Assembly: GCA_002359655.1 (NCBI GenBank)
Contig: DENL01000035.1
Coordinates: forward strand, 10,161-74,160
Direction of reading: 5' to 3'
Origin: Rickettsiales bacterium UBA2645
Lineage (GTDB): Bacteria > Pseudomonadota > Alphaproteobacteria > Rickettsiales > UBA1997
Length of the DNA: 64,000 bases
Shown here: positions 19,961 to 29,799 of the stretch, piece after piece
Layout: each line of letters starts with the position of its first letter
Position numbering within the stretch: the first letter of the stretch is position 1
Position numbers and translations under genes: made by a program
Notes under the pieces: generated by a model
What the model saw: the letters and a program-made list of their open reading frames with translations, nothing else
What the model was told of the DNA's origin: nothing
Databases searched by the model: none

Positions 19961-20209
19961 TTAGAGTTTGTATTTTTTTTTGATTTGAGAGTAAGGAATG
20001 GCTTTTTCTCCCGAATTTTTAAACTCTTCGTAAAGCTTCTTGGCTTCGTGATAATCTTTAATATCTTGCAGCTTTTCGGCTAAATATTTTTCTAAAGCTT
20101 TTTTGATAAAATAACTTTTAGATCTTTCTTCGGATTCACAAATCTTGGTAAGATCTTTGTCCAGACTTGCTGGAATTTGTGCAGAAATTGTAACAAGTTG
20201 GTTTTGCAT
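19961..20209 (-). CDS. RelB/RHH-type antitoxin
   Basis: An 82-aa protein with an N-terminal ribbon-helix-helix (LVTISAQIPASLDKDLTKIC, then SKSYFIKKALEKYL) and a Lys/Glu-rich C-terminal tail that would wrap the toxin. It precedes the RelE-type gene and would autoregulate the pair from the 77-bp gap shared with the divergent rlmN gene. Confidence 0.87.
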   Translation of the reverse strand: MQNQLVTISAQIPASLDKDLTKICESEERSKSYFIKKALEKYLAEKLQDIKDYHEAKKLYEEFKNSGEKAIPYSQIKKKYKL

Positions 20210-20286
20210 AAAGTTAAATAAAATTTATGTTTGAATAAATCTTAAATATTGTTAATAGGTTTTAATAGTAAATAAATTTTTTAATT

Positions 20287-21369
20287 GTGACTGAAATAAT
20301 CAAAAAAAATCTCACATATTTTACCAAAGAAGAACTTCTTGCTGAGCTTATAAATCTTGGTGAAAAGCCATTTCGCGCTAAACAGATTTGGAATTGGATT
20401 TATGCACGCGGCACTTTTGATTTTGATTTGATGACCAATATTTCCAAAGAGACGCGCGAAATTTTAAAGAAAAATTTCACCATTGAACTTCCGCAAGTTT
20501 CAAAAGATTTAATATCATTTGACGGCACAAGAAAATATTTGGTGAAGTTTCATGATGGCCGCGAAGTTGAGGCGGTTTATATTCCAGAAGAAACTCGCGG
20601 TACTCTCTGTATCTCATCTCAGGTTGGTTGCACTTTAGCTTGTAAATTCTGTCACACTGGTACGCAAACTTGGGTCCGTAATTTAGAATTTCATGAAATT
20701 GTAGCGCAAGTTTTGATCGCCAAAAATTTGATTGCGGATTGGGACAAAAATAGTCGCCGCCTCACCAACATAGTTTTTATGGGCATGGGCGAACCTTTTT
20801 TCAATTACGAAAATGTTGCCAAAGCAGTGAAAATTTTAAATGATATTGAAGGCTTGGATATTTCAGCGCGCAAAACAACTATTTCGACTTCTGGCTTGGT
20901 TCCTGAAATTTTGCGCTGCGCCAATGAACTTAAAACTAATTTAGCAATTTCGCTTCATGCCACAAATGACAAGCTTCGAACCGATATTATGGCAATCAAT
21001 AAAAAATATCCGTTAAAAGATTTGATGACTGCCTGTCAGACTTATAACAAACTAAATCCGAACCAAAAAATCACTTTTGAATATGTCATGCTGCGCGGCG
21101 TTAATGATAAAGAAGAGCATGCCCGCGAGCTGATTCAGCTAGTTAAGAAATTTAATTTAAGCGCTAAAATAAATATAATTCCCTTCAACCCTTGGCTGGG
21201 TTGTGAATACACAAACTCAGAACAACAAAAAATTTCTGATTTTCAAAAAATTTTAAAAGATGCTGGATTAGTTGCACCAATCCGCAAAACGCGGGGCGAA
21301 GATGTAATGGCAGCTTGCGGGCAGTTGAAATCAGATTCAGAACGCGAGAAGAAATCTCGAGTGCTGTAA
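20287..21369 (+). CDS. rlmN: Dual-specificity 23S rRNA A2503/tRNA A37 C2-methyltransferase
   Basis: Radical-SAM methyltransferase. The 360 aa match the family. GTG start. The 4Fe-4S motif is C-x3-C-x2-C at C115, C119, C122 (GCTLACKFCHTG). The second catalytic, methyl-carrying cysteine is in GEDVMAACGQL (C344). GMGEPFFNYENV is the SAM-binding GGE-type motif. Divergent from the toxin-antitoxin pair. Ends just ahead of a strong terminator. Confidence 0.96.
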   Translation: MTEIIKKNLTYFTKEELLAELINLGEKPFRAKQIWNWIYARGTFDFDLMTNISKETREILKKNFTIELPQVSKDLISFDGTRKYLVKFHDGREVEAVYIPEETRGTLCISSQVGCTLACKFCHTGTQTWVRNLEFHEIVAQVLIAKNLIADWDKNSRRLTNIVFMGMGEPFFNYENVAKAVKILNDIEGLDISARKTTISTSGLVPEILRCANELKTNLAISLHATNDKLRTDIMAINKKYPLKDLMTACQTYNKLNPNQKITFEYVMLRGVNDKEEHARELIQLVKKFNLSAKINIIPFNPWLGCEYTNSEQQKISDFQKILKDAGLVAPIRKTRGEDVMAACGQLKSDSEREKKSRVL

Positions 21370-21372
21370 TAA

Positions 21373-21411
21373 AAAAGCTGATGAATCGATTAAAAAGATT
21401 CATCAGCTTTT
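21373..21411. terminator. Bidirectional intrinsic terminator between rlmN and the LamG pilin
   Basis: A perfect 15-bp stem AAAAGCTGATGAATC with a 9-nt loop, flanked by A-rich sequence on the left and TTTTATTATT on the right. It can end rlmN on the plus strand and the convergent pilin-like gene on the minus strand. Confidence 0.88.
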
Positions 21412-21427
21412 ATTATTAAACCGATAC

Positions 21428-22315
21428 TTAGCTTCTGGTTATTTTACTACTCCATTTTTTCCCTAGATAGTCTTCTATAGATTGTCTTTCTTCGGTTGTT
21501 AGAGCTCTAACAAAAATAATAAGCTCTCCAATCTTTCCATTATAGGATTTTCCTATCTTGAGGGTGGAGATATTTTTTAGATTGTTAGTATCTGCACTTG
21601 ATGCTGTAAGCATACCATTAACATAAGTTTTTTTACCAACCGCACTATCGTGAATGAAAGAAAATATCTTTGGGGTTTTATCCGCTGCTTTGTAATTGAT
21701 TAATGATGATGTATATGAGTTATCAAAGCTTTGGGAATGTTTTACAGTTTTGTCAGAGCTATAACCAAGAACTAGATTATTATTGGTAACATTCTCTTCA
21801 GGAGCTGAGATATCTCCGACAAAGTAATTATCAGCTTTGTTACTTTCTCTTTGTTCAACTATAAAGATAGTATAGTCAGTGTTATTTAAGAAACTGGCAT
21901 TAGCTATATTTAAATAGCTGTTAACTCCATCAAACTTAACAGCGTGGATATGAACTGTGGTATTAGAATAAATTGGATAATTGCTGCTATTACTTTGCAC
22001 TGCATTATTCTTACTTACACTTTCTCTGATGTCGTACCAAGCTGTTATGTTAGCACCATTTTTCTGCTCACTAGCATCGAAGCTTTTTTTCAGACTGCTC
22101 TCTAACCATAATACTGAGTCTTTGATACCGTTTACTGGAGATGAAACTGTTAGAGTTCTGGCGGTGCTTATCTTAAATTGATCCAATATGTTGCTACTCG
22201 CTAGAATTACAGATATGAGTAGACCGACTATTATTATGACGATTGAGATTTCAATTAGAGAGAAGGCGGTATTTTTTTTATTAAAAAATTGATTTCGAGT
22301 GTTGGCTGTTTTCAC
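21428..22315 (-). CDS. Prepilin-like protein with LamG/ConA-type C-terminal domain
   Basis: 295 aa. A basic leader ends in a type IV prepilin processing site, followed by the hydrophobic helix AFSLIEISIVIIIVGLLISV (18-37) with Glu at the +5-type position. The rest reads like a LamG jelly-roll of secreted cargo: AWYDIRESVSKNNAVQSNS, VKFDGVNSYLNIANASFLN, YTIFIVEQRE, GKKTYVNGML, KIGKSYNGKIGELIIFVRAL, EERQSIEDYLGKKW. A paralogue with the same architecture is at 29800-30654. No pilus assembly genes are nearby. A carbohydrate- or surface-binding pseudopilin is an inference. Confidence 0.78.
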   Translation of the reverse strand: MKTANTRNQFFNKKNTAFSLIEISIVIIIVGLLISVILASSNILDQFKISTARTLTVSSPVNGIKDSVLWLESSLKKSFDASEQKNGANITAWYDIRESVSKNNAVQSNSSNYPIYSNTTVHIHAVKFDGVNSYLNIANASFLNNTDYTIFIVEQRESNKADNYFVGDISAPEENVTNNNLVLGYSSDKTVKHSQSFDNSYTSSLINYKAADKTPKIFSFIHDSAVGKKTYVNGMLTASSADTNNLKNISTLKIGKSYNGKIGELIIFVRALTTEERQSIEDYLGKKWSSKITRS

Positions 22316-22369
22316 AAAAAAATAGTTTAGTTGATTGCAAAAATTTGACTCGGCAATCCATAAGTTGTT

Positions 22370-23506
22370 TTAAAAAAAGTCAGCAACTTTTTTAAAAAAA
22401 CTTTCTGATTTAGGATTGCTCGCTTTGTTTTGCATCAACTTGTCTAACTTTTGTAATAAGTCACGCTCTTCACCCGAAAGCTTCACTGGAGTTTCAATCG
22501 CAACCTTGACATACATGTCGCCTCTTCTTCCGCCAGCGTTTAAAACACTCATGCCTTTTGATTTTAAACGAAATTGATCACCATTTTGCGTTCCTTCCGG
22601 AATTTTCAGCGCCGCTTTATCACCGTCAATTGTAGGAATATCAACTGATCCGCCCAAAGCTGCAGTGGTAAATTTAATTGGAACTTCAAAATGAATATCA
22701 TCATTCTTACGCACAAAAAACTGATGTTTTTTAATCGTGATAAAAACGTAAAGGTCTCCAGCTTGACCACCTCTAGTTCCAGCCTCACCTTCTCCACCAA
22801 GCCTTACTCTGCTTCCCTCTTCAACGCCTGCAGGAATTTTTACGGCTAAAGTTTTTTCTTTATTGACTCGACCTTCGCCTCGACAAGTTTTGCAAGGATT
22901 TTTAATTATTTGACCAGTTCCAGAGCACGAACCGCATGTTCTTTCAACAATAAAAAATCCTTGCTGCGCTCTTATTTTTCCTGAACCTTTACAATTTGAA
23001 CACTCAGATGGTTTACTACTTCCTTCAGCACCAGATCCATTGCAAGATTTACAAACTGAAGGAATTGAGAAAGAAATATTTTTTGTGATACCACGAAAAG
23101 CTTCTTCCAAGGAAATTTCTAAATTATAGCGAATATCTGATCCGCGCTGTGCCGCACTTCTTTTTTTACCTTGCTGGCGACCACCAAAATCACCAAAAAT
23201 ATCTGAAAAGTTACTGAAAATATCATTGAAGTCAAAACCGTCGAAACCTTGTCCAGATTGGCCTGATTTGCCTCCACCTTGTGAAAAAGCATCATGACCA
23301 AATTGATCATAAGCTGCTTTCTTTTGGTCATCTTTTAAAACTTCATAAGCTTCGGTTGCTTCTTTGAATTTTTCTTCTGCTTCTTTATTACCAGGATTGC
23401 GATCAGGATGATACTGCATCGCCAGCTTACGATAAGACTTTTTGATTTCTTCAGCTGAAGCATTTCTGGAAACGCCAAGCACGCTGTAATAATCTCTTTT
23501 GCTCAT
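22370..23506 (-). CDS. dnaJ: Chaperone protein DnaJ
   Basis: Hsp40 co-chaperone of DnaK. 378 aa, full length: the J domain with HPD (33-35), a Gly/Phe region with two short repeats, four CxxCxGxG zinc-binding repeats ([32 protein letters not shown]), and the C-terminal substrate domains ([20 protein letters not shown]). dnaK is not in the window. The DNA from the pilin gene to here shows no terminator. Confidence 0.98.
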   Translation of the reverse strand: MSKRDYYSVLGVSRNASAEEIKKSYRKLAMQYHPDRNPGNKEAEEKFKEATEAYEVLKDDQKKAAYDQFGHDAFSQGGGKSGQSGQGFDGFDFNDIFSNFSDIFGDFGGRQQGKKRSAAQRGSDIRYNLEISLEEAFRGITKNISFSIPSVCKSCNGSGAEGSSKPSECSNCKGSGKIRAQQGFFIVERTCGSCSGTGQIIKNPCKTCRGEGRVNKEKTLAVKIPAGVEEGSRVRLGGEGEAGTRGGQAGDLYVFITIKKHQFFVRKNDDIHFEVPIKFTTAALGGSVDIPTIDGDKAALKIPEGTQNGDQFRLKSKGMSVLNAGGRRGDMYVKVAIETPVKLSGEERDLLQKLDKLMQNKASNPKSESFFKKVADFF

Positions 23507-23560
23507 TTTATTTGAAAATTTTTAGGAAAGATCAGTTTTAGATAATATAACAAAAAGCTT

Positions 23561-24181
23561 TTACAAGTTTTGAATTCTTAACCATTCAACCATTTTTTTG
23601 AAAGCTTCTCCGCGATGAGAAATTTGATCTTTGGCTTGCGGATCAATCTCGCCAAAAGTCTGATTCATACCATTTTTGATAAAAATTGGATCATAGCCAA
23701 AACCTTTATTTCCTTGTGCAGGAAAGGTCAAAGCGCCATCAACTCTGCCTTCAAAAGAAATTTGAAAATCGGTTTTTGGATCAAATAAAGTAAGGTTACA
23801 AATGAAGTGAGCAGAAGAAGTTTTGAGATTTAATTTTTCCAATTCGGCAATAATTTTTTTGAAAGCAAAATTAAAATCTACTTCCCCTTTAGAATTTTTA
23901 GCAAAGCGCGCTGAGTAAATTCCGGGCTTATTATTCAGGGCTTCAATGCATAATCCTGAATCGTCAGCCAAAGAAAAAAGATTAGTTTTTTTAGCGTAAT
24001 ATTTTGCTTTGAGTAGAGAATTTTCTTGGAAAGTTAGACCAGTTTCTTCTGGCTCTTCGATATTAAAATCGAAAGTTGGAACAGCTTTGATGTTTATTGA
24101 TTTTAGTAGATCCGAGATCTCAACAAACTTACCGCGATTGTTGGTAGCAATTAAAATTTCGGTAGGAAGTCGAAGTGTCAT
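23561..24181 (-). CDS. rdgB: XTP/dITP diphosphatase (RdgB/HAM1 family)
   Basis: House-cleaning pyrophosphatase removing ITP, dITP and XTP. The 206 aa match the family. Seen: ILIATNNRGKFVEI at the N-terminus, ADDSGLCIEALNNKPGIYSA, GNKGFGYDPIF, and the C-terminal SHRGEAFKKM. It lies 76 bp downstream of rpsP, beyond a terminator. Confidence 0.96.
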   Translation of the reverse strand: MTLRLPTEILIATNNRGKFVEISDLLKSINIKAVPTFDFNIEEPEETGLTFQENSLLKAKYYAKKTNLFSLADDSGLCIEALNNKPGIYSARFAKNSKGEVDFNFAFKKIIAELEKLNLKTSSAHFICNLTLFDPKTDFQISFEGRVDGALTFPAQGNKGFGYDPIFIKNGMNQTFGEIDPQAKDQISHRGEAFKKMVEWLRIQNL

Positions 24182-24203
24182 CTTGTTATTTTACCAAAAT
24201 AAA

Positions 24204-24237
24204 AGGCCGCGTCTTGTGATTAAAAAAAACGCGGCCT
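24204..24237 (-). terminator. Intrinsic terminator of rpsP
   Basis: Minus-strand 9-bp GC-rich stem AGGCCGCGT/ACGCGGCCT with a 16-nt loop, followed by TTTATTTT, 20 bp after the rpsP stop. Confidence 0.85.
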
Positions 24238-24257
24238 CTTGAATTTATAAAACTAGC

Positions 24258-24662
24258 TTAGGCAGAAACTTCTGCTGGATCAGCTTCTGCAGCCTTAGCT
24301 GCGGCTTCAGACTCAGCTTTTGCTTCAGCTTCTTTCTTTGCTTTTTCCAAAGCTTTTTTCTTTAAATTGCTGCCTTTTTTCTTTGGCGCGAAATCAGGTT
24401 TGTATTTTTCAGCACCTTTAACACCCAGAGAAATCAAGAAACCAGCAACTCTTTCAGAAGGTTGTGCACCAACAGAAAGCCAGTGTTCAGCTCTTTCTTT
24501 GTTAACCGCAATACGATTTTCTTTATCTTCAGACAAAAGCGGATTGTAGGTACCAATTTTTTCTAAAAATTTTGAATCTCTTGGAGAAGTGCTGTTAGTA
24601 ACAATAATGCGATAGAACGGAAGATTTGTTCTTCCACCGCGTGAAAGACGGATTTTTAACAT
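24258..24662 (-). CDS. rpsP: 30S ribosomal protein S16
   Basis: 134 aa: the first 80 are a standard S16 ([44 protein letters not shown]). The C-terminal 50 residues are a Lys/Ala/Glu extension ending in EADPAEVSA, as is common in alphaproteobacteria. The usual neighbours rimM-trmD-rplS are absent; nuoG lies upstream on the same strand across a 116-bp gap. Confidence 0.98.
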   Translation of the reverse strand: MLKIRLSRGGRTNLPFYRIIVTNSTSPRDSKFLEKIGTYNPLLSEDKENRIAVNKERAEHWLSVGAQPSERVAGFLISLGVKGAEKYKPDFAPKKKGSNLKKKALEKAKKEAEAKAESEAAAKAAEADPAEVSA

Positions 24663-24778
24663 ATTTGAATTTTATAAATTGTTATCGAAGGCTCGTCATT
24701 AAGATTATTAGACGGTCTTGCTATCGACGGACTTGAGGAGCGGCGCAATTTATTTGGCAAAGATTCTTTTGCAAGCGA

Positions 24779-26809
24779 TTAATTGCCACACTTGTTCAAG
24801 GTACGCGAAGCTCTGGCAATTGGATTGGTGAGATAAAAATTATAATCTTTCAGATTGAATTTATCAGAATCAATATCGCCCAAAGTATTGTCAGTATTGA
24901 TCCAAATGGCTTTATTAATTTTATTTAAATTAGCAAAAATTGGATTAGCGGCAATCAAAGAATTTCTCAATTCGGCAAGATTTTTATATCCCAAATCAAG
25001 ATTTAATTTTTGCGCGATTTGTAAAATTACTTGCCAATCTTCCATAGCTTCATTTGGGGCAAAAACAGCTTTATTAGTTTTTTGTACGCGCCCTTCTAAA
25101 TTAACATAAATAGCTTCTTTTTCACTATAAGCTGAAGCAGGCAAAATCACATCGGCAAATCTAGCGCCGCTGTCGCCATGTGATCCGATGTAAATAACAA
25201 AAGCGTTTTCTAGTGCCGAAAAGTCAATATCATCGTCAACTCCGTGTAGGAAAACTATTTTTATTTCACCAGTTTTTGCCCTGCGCAGAATTGAGCTGGT
25301 GTTGACTGAAGAATCATTTGCAACAAAGCCAACTTCTAATCCATTAATCAATCCAGTTGATTTTGTAAGTAGATTAAAACCATTCCAACCGTCTTTGACT
25401 AAGTGGTATTTTTCGGCGATTTTTTTAGCATAATTTAAAATTGCCGCACCATCTTTGCGCTCAAGTAAATCAATGCCAATTATCAACATCGGCTTTTCAG
25501 ATTTTTCTAAAGTCGCGCTGAATTTTGATTCGCCATTCAGGATATTTTGCAAGGCTAATAAGGGATCGCCGAGATTTTCATAATCGTAAGTTAAATCAAC
25601 ATCGCAGCCAGCTGCTGCAATTTTTAATTTTTTTGACAACCATCTTTTTCTGATTCTAGCATTAAGAATTGGCGCATCTTTTCTTGGATTTGCGCCAATA
25701 ATTAAACAAACTTCAGCTTCTTCAATACCAGAAATTGTAGTGTTAAAGAGGTAGGAAGCGCGATCTTTAGCGTTGATTTTTTCATCATTCAAACGGCAAT
25801 CAATATTATCTGAGCCGAGTTTTTGCATCAGGCTTTTCATAGCAAAAATTTCTTCAACTGCAGAAATTCGACCAGTTAAAGCCGCGATATCAGAAGGTCT
25901 AGCTGCCTGAATTTTTTTTGTGATTGCGCTTAAAGCTTCATCGAAACTAACTGAAATCAGCCTATCATGTTTTTTCAAATAAGACTTGTCTAGACGCTGA
26001 TATTTCAAGCCATCGTAACAAAAACGCGTTTTATCAGAAATCCATTCTTCATTAATTTCTTCATTCAAACGTGGCAAGATTCGCATGACTTCTAGACCGC
26101 GTGAATCAATACGAATATTACTTCCAACTGCGTCCATCACGTCGATGGTTTCAGTTTTTTTTAACTCCCAGCTTCTGGCTTTAAAGGCGTAAGGTTTTGA
26201 AGTAAGAGCTCCTACTGGGCAAAGATCGATGATATTTCCTGATAATTCTGATTTTAAATTTTGCTCAAGATAAGTGGTTATTTCCATACCTTCACCACGA
26301 TTTATGGCACCAATTTCAACTGTTCCAGCTACGTCTTCAATGAAACGCACGCATCTTGTGCAATGGATACAGCGTGTCATTTGGGTTTTTACCAAGGGCC
26401 CCATGTCTTTATCTTTTACCGCTCGTTTGTACTCATGATACTCACTTTTTCCTGAGCCATATTGATAAGCTTGATCCTGCAAATCGCACTCGCCACCTTG
26501 ATCACAAATTGGGCAATCTAAAGGGTGATTGGCCAGTAAAAATTCCATCACACCTTCGCGGGCTTTTTTCACCATTGGAGTATCAGTGTGAACTTTCATG
26601 CCTTCGGTAATTGGCATGGCACAAGAAGCTACCGGCTTTGGCGGCATTCCTTCAACCTCAACCAAGCACATGCGACAATTACCAGCGATTGCCAATCTTT
26701 CGTGATAGCAAAATCTGGGAACTTCAACATCAGCCAATTCACAAGCTTGAATTATTGTAATTCCTTCAGGAACCGTTGTGGTCTTACCATTAATTGTGAT
26801 TGTAGGCAT
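24779..26809 (-). CDS. nuoG: NADH-quinone oxidoreductase subunit G
   Basis: The 75-kDa iron-sulfur subunit of complex I. 676 aa. The N-terminal 2Fe-2S domain has CYHERLAIAGNCRMC and the later Cys of VASC. A His-coordinated 4Fe-4S follows (HPLDCPICDQGGECDLQD), then HCTRCVRF and the C-terminal molybdopterin-oxidoreductase-like domain, degenerate as in other NuoG (IIGANPRKDAPILNARIRKR). A single-gene locus, bounded upstream by the ssb terminator. It pairs functionally with nuoE at 8983-9528. Confidence 0.96.
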   Translation of the reverse strand: MPTITINGKTTTVPEGITIIQACELADVEVPRFCYHERLAIAGNCRMCLVEVEGMPPKPVASCAMPITEGMKVHTDTPMVKKAREGVMEFLLANHPLDCPICDQGGECDLQDQAYQYGSGKSEYHEYKRAVKDKDMGPLVKTQMTRCIHCTRCVRFIEDVAGTVEIGAINRGEGMEITTYLEQNLKSELSGNIIDLCPVGALTSKPYAFKARSWELKKTETIDVMDAVGSNIRIDSRGLEVMRILPRLNEEINEEWISDKTRFCYDGLKYQRLDKSYLKKHDRLISVSFDEALSAITKKIQAARPSDIAALTGRISAVEEIFAMKSLMQKLGSDNIDCRLNDEKINAKDRASYLFNTTISGIEEAEVCLIIGANPRKDAPILNARIRKRWLSKKLKIAAAGCDVDLTYDYENLGDPLLALQNILNGESKFSATLEKSEKPMLIIGIDLLERKDGAAILNYAKKIAEKYHLVKDGWNGFNLLTKSTGLINGLEVGFVANDSSVNTSSILRRAKTGEIKIVFLHGVDDDIDFSALENAFVIYIGSHGDSGARFADVILPASAYSEKEAIYVNLEGRVQKTNKAVFAPNEAMEDWQVILQIAQKLNLDLGYKNLAELRNSLIAANPIFANLNKINKAIWINTDNTLGDIDSDKFNLKDYNFYLTNPIARASRTLNKCGN

Positions 26810-26854
26810 GAGAGAAAATAAAAACTTCGAAAACTAAAAAAGGCGGGCAAAAAA

Positions 26855-26889
26855 TTAGCGCATCTGAACTTGATAATCAGATGCGCTAA
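26855..26889 (-). terminator. Intrinsic terminator of ssb
   Basis: Minus-strand perfect 13-bp stem TTAGCGCATCTGA/TCAGATGCGCTAA with a 9-nt loop, followed by TTTTTT, about 60 bp after the ssb stop. Confidence 0.9.
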
Positions 26890-26949
26890 AACTTTTTAAA
26901 CTATATTTTTTTCAAATCAAAAAAATTTTCTAAAAGATTTGGCATAGTT

Positions 26950-27402
26950 TTAGAAAGGAATTTCATCATCATTTTCCTCAATTTGCACATCGTTGTTGCG
27001 AGAAGATCTAGCAGCAGATGTTGAACCAGAGGAGTAAGAATCTCCCGAAGGCTGACCTCTCGAATCTAGTATTTGCAAAACTGAGTTAAAGTTTTGCAAA
27101 ACAATTTCAGTGGTGAGTTTTTCAGCACCACTATTGTCAGTCCACTTTCTGGTTTGCAAAGAACCTTCGACGTAGAGTTTAGAACCTTTTTTGATATAGT
27201 TTTTAACAATATTAACCAAACCTGGGGAGAAAATTACTACACGATGCCACTCGGTTTTTTCTTTCTTTTCGCCGGTGTTTTTATCTTTCCAGCTATCAGA
27301 AGTAGCAATAGAGAAGTTTGCGATCTCTCGCCCATCTTGAGTTGATCTAATCTCAGGATCTTGCCCGACATTACCAACTAAAATTACTTTATTGATTGAC
27401 AT
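26950..27402 (-). CDS. ssb: Single-stranded DNA-binding protein
   Basis: 150 aa from the ATG at 27402; a longer frame adds 30 non-homologous residues. N-terminal OB fold MSINKVILVGNVGQDPEIR, TEWHRVVIF and KGSKLYVEGSLQTRKW; a Ser/Gly-rich linker; and the canonical acidic tip DDEIPF that recruits repair and replication proteins. Monocistronic, divergent from the cyclophilin gene. Confidence 0.97.
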   Translation of the reverse strand: MSINKVILVGNVGQDPEIRSTQDGREIANFSIATSDSWKDKNTGEKKEKTEWHRVVIFSPGLVNIVKNYIKKGSKLYVEGSLQTRKWTDNSGAEKLTTEIVLQNFNSVLQILDSRGQPSGDSYSSGSTSAARSSRNNDVQIEENDDEIPF

Positions 27403-27627
27403 ATGAATCTGTGAAAATGAAAAATTTTGAGAGAAAAAACTAACTGAAGAGCAATATTTATTTTTTGAAGCATAGTAAAATTTATAAACCACCTATACAA
27501 TAAACAAGGAAATTTCTGAACTGAAAGTTTTAATTATTTACATCTTTTTAAAGTTGCAAAATATTTTAACTTGCTTGATAAAGCCAATGTCACAGCCTTT
27601 TCTCAAATCAATTTCATATTTGAATTC

Positions 27628-28197
27628 ATGAAAAAAATCTCGCTTTTTCTTACCTGCTTAACTTTAATTTTTTCTACAATGAACCAAGCATCAGCACAAA
27701 AATCAGCAATAAAAACTGATCCAGAAAACACTCTTTATATCGACTTAAAATACGGTCGTGTGGTTATTGAGATGTTACCAAAAGTTGCGCCAAAACACGT
27801 TGAAAGAATTAAAACTTTAGCTCGTCAAAAGTTTTATGATGGGATAGTTTTTCACCGCGTAATTGATGGCTTTATGGCCCAAACTGGCGACCCCACTGGA
27901 ACCGGCATGGGTGGCAGCAAATTGCCTGATCTAAAAGCAGAATTTTCTGATGAACCTCATATCCGCGGTGCCGTTTCAATGGCACGTTCTTCCAATCCAA
28001 ATAGCGGTAATAGTCAATTTTTTATTGTAACTAAAGACTCAAGATTTTTAGACACTCAATACACGGTTTGGGGTCGCGTTGTAAGCGGTATGGAATTTGT
28101 TGATCAAATCAAAAAAGGTAGTGGCGATAGTGGCAAAGTAACAAACCCAGACGCTATGCTGAAAGTTCGCGTTGCTGTTGATGTTGAGAAAAAATAA
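27628..28197 (+). CDS. Periplasmic cyclophilin-type peptidyl-prolyl isomerase
   Basis: 189 aa from ATG 27628 (an upstream frame start gives no signal sequence at the terminus). A signal peptide (MKKISLFLTCLTLIFSTMNQASA) is followed by the cyclophilin core: FHRVIDGFMAQTGDPTGTG, MARSSNPNSGNSQFFIV and VWGRVVSGMEFVDQIKKG. It catalyses proline isomerisation during folding of exported proteins. HIT and metC follow at short spacing and may share the transcript. Confidence 0.94.
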   Translation: MKKISLFLTCLTLIFSTMNQASAQKSAIKTDPENTLYIDLKYGRVVIEMLPKVAPKHVERIKTLARQKFYDGIVFHRVIDGFMAQTGDPTGTGMGGSKLPDLKAEFSDEPHIRGAVSMARSSNPNSGNSQFFIVTKDSRFLDTQYTVWGRVVSGMEFVDQIKKGSGDSGKVTNPDAMLKVRVAVDVEKK

Positions 28198-28211
28198 TTA
28201 AATTTATCTTC

Positions 28212-28586
28212 ATGAACTACGACAAAAATAACATTTTTGCTAAAATTATTCGCGGCGAAATTCCCGCTAATAAAGTTTATGAAGATGAAAAAGTTCTAGC
28301 CTTTCACGATATTTCAAAAGCAGCACCAACGCATGTTTTAGTAATTCCAAAAGGCGAATATACTGACTTTATTGACTTTACTTCCAAAGCCGATGCAGAA
28401 CAAATTTTATACTTTTTTAAAAAAGTTAATGAAATTTCTAAGCTTTTAAAAGCAGATAAATCAGGCTTTCGTCTTATCACCAACAATGGAATTGATGCAC
28501 ATCAAACTGTAGCACATTTTCATTTGCACATTTTAGCTGGTAAAAAATTGGGACCACTTCTTTCATCAGATAATCACTTGAGGTAA
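28212..28586 (+). CDS. HIT-family (HinT-like) nucleotide hydrolase
   Basis: 124 aa with the histidine-triad signature HFHLHI (H102, H104, H106), the N-terminal NIFAKIIRGEIPANKVYEDE and the APTHVLVIPK strand. Family members hydrolyse adenosine phosphoramidates. It lies between the cyclophilin gene (14 bp) and metC (2 bp). Confidence 0.94.
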   Translation: MNYDKNNIFAKIIRGEIPANKVYEDEKVLAFHDISKAAPTHVLVIPKGEYTDFIDFTSKADAEQILYFFKKVNEISKLLKADKSGFRLITNNGIDAHQTVAHFHLHILAGKKLGPLLSSDNHLR

Positions 28587-28588
28587 AA

Positions 28589-29788
28589 ATGGAAAAAAAA
28601 ATGCACGAAGCAACTCGTATAGTTCACGCTGGCAGAAACCCGAAGGAGCAAGGCTGGATGGTAAATCCTCCAATTTACCAAACTTCGACAATTGTTTTTC
28701 CGACACTAAAAGACCTGCTTTACGCTGAGCGTGGCTACTCCAACAACGATTTGGTTGAGCCTTATGAACTAAAATATGGTCGCTACGGCACACAAACTAA
28801 TTTTGCTCTAGAAAAGGCAATTGCCGAAATTGATGGCGGTTATAATTCTTTTGTAACTTCTTCTGGCGCAGCCGCAATCAACACGGCTTTGGTAGCTTTT
28901 TTAAAACAAGGCGATCACATGCTTTTAGTTGACAATGTTTATTCTCCAACTCGTAGTTTTGCTGATAAATTTTTAAAGAAACTTGGCATCGAAACCACCT
29001 ATTACAGCCCAACAATTGGCGAAGATATCAAAAAACTGATCAAAAAAAATACCAAAGTAATTTTCTTGGAAAGTCCAGGATCTCTCAGCTTTGAAGTGCA
29101 AGATGTGGCAGCAATTTGTAAAATTGCAAAAAAAAATAACGTCACAACTATCGTTGATAATTCTTGGGCGAGCGGGATTTATTTCAAACCTCTTGAACAT
29201 GGTGCCGATGTAGTTGTTAGTGCTTTGACCAAATATATCAACGGCCACTCTGATGTGATGATGGGTGCGATAACCATACAAGAAAAACATTTTCGTGTTA
29301 TGTATGAAGCTTTTAGATATATGGCTGTCACTGCTGCACCATTTTCTTCTTACATGGTACAACGCGGAATGCGTACCGCTAAAATTCGTATGGATCATTG
29401 CTACAAATCAGCTCTGGAGCTTGCAAAATGGTTAGAAAATCGGTCGGAAGTAGAAAAAATTTTCTATCCTGCTTTAGAGTCAGACGCTGGGCACAAACTG
29501 TGGAAACGCAATTTCACTGGTGCTGCTGGATTATTCACTATCGTTTTGGATCGCAAATATTCTAACGAATCTCTAGCTCGTATGGTTGATAAGCTGCATT
29601 ATTATGGCATGGGTTATTCTTGGGGCGGATATGAATCTTTGATTTTACCAGTTGACCCAACGGCAGTTAGAACATCAACTAAATGGCCTTACAGCAACAG
29701 AACTTGTTTGCGCATCAATGTTGGATTAGAAGATATTGCTGATCTGAAAGAAGATCTTGAGTCAGGATTTAAAAGGCTTCGCAAATAA
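28589..29788 (+). CDS. metC: Cystathionine beta-lyase (PLP, Cys/Met metabolism)
   Basis: 399-aa PLP enzyme of the Cys/Met gamma-family. Seen: the N-terminal RIVHAGRNPKEQGWMVNPPI, the active-site lysine in SALTKYINGHSDVMMG, and the late GYSWGGYESLILPV stretch that favours MetC over gamma-synthases. Converts cystathionine to homocysteine, pyruvate and ammonia. Two bp from the HIT gene. With thrB (54261-55226), it points to at least partial Thr/Met metabolism. Confidence 0.93.
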   Translation: MEKKMHEATRIVHAGRNPKEQGWMVNPPIYQTSTIVFPTLKDLLYAERGYSNNDLVEPYELKYGRYGTQTNFALEKAIAEIDGGYNSFVTSSGAAAINTALVAFLKQGDHMLLVDNVYSPTRSFADKFLKKLGIETTYYSPTIGEDIKKLIKKNTKVIFLESPGSLSFEVQDVAAICKIAKKNNVTTIVDNSWASGIYFKPLEHGADVVVSALTKYINGHSDVMMGAITIQEKHFRVMYEAFRYMAVTAAPFSSYMVQRGMRTAKIRMDHCYKSALELAKWLENRSEVEKIFYPALESDAGHKLWKRNFTGAAGLFTIVLDRKYSNESLARMVDKLHYYGMGYSWGGYESLILPVDPTAVRTSTKWPYSNRTCLRINVGLEDIADLKEDLESGFKRLRK

Positions 29789-29799
29789 TAATTAATCAG

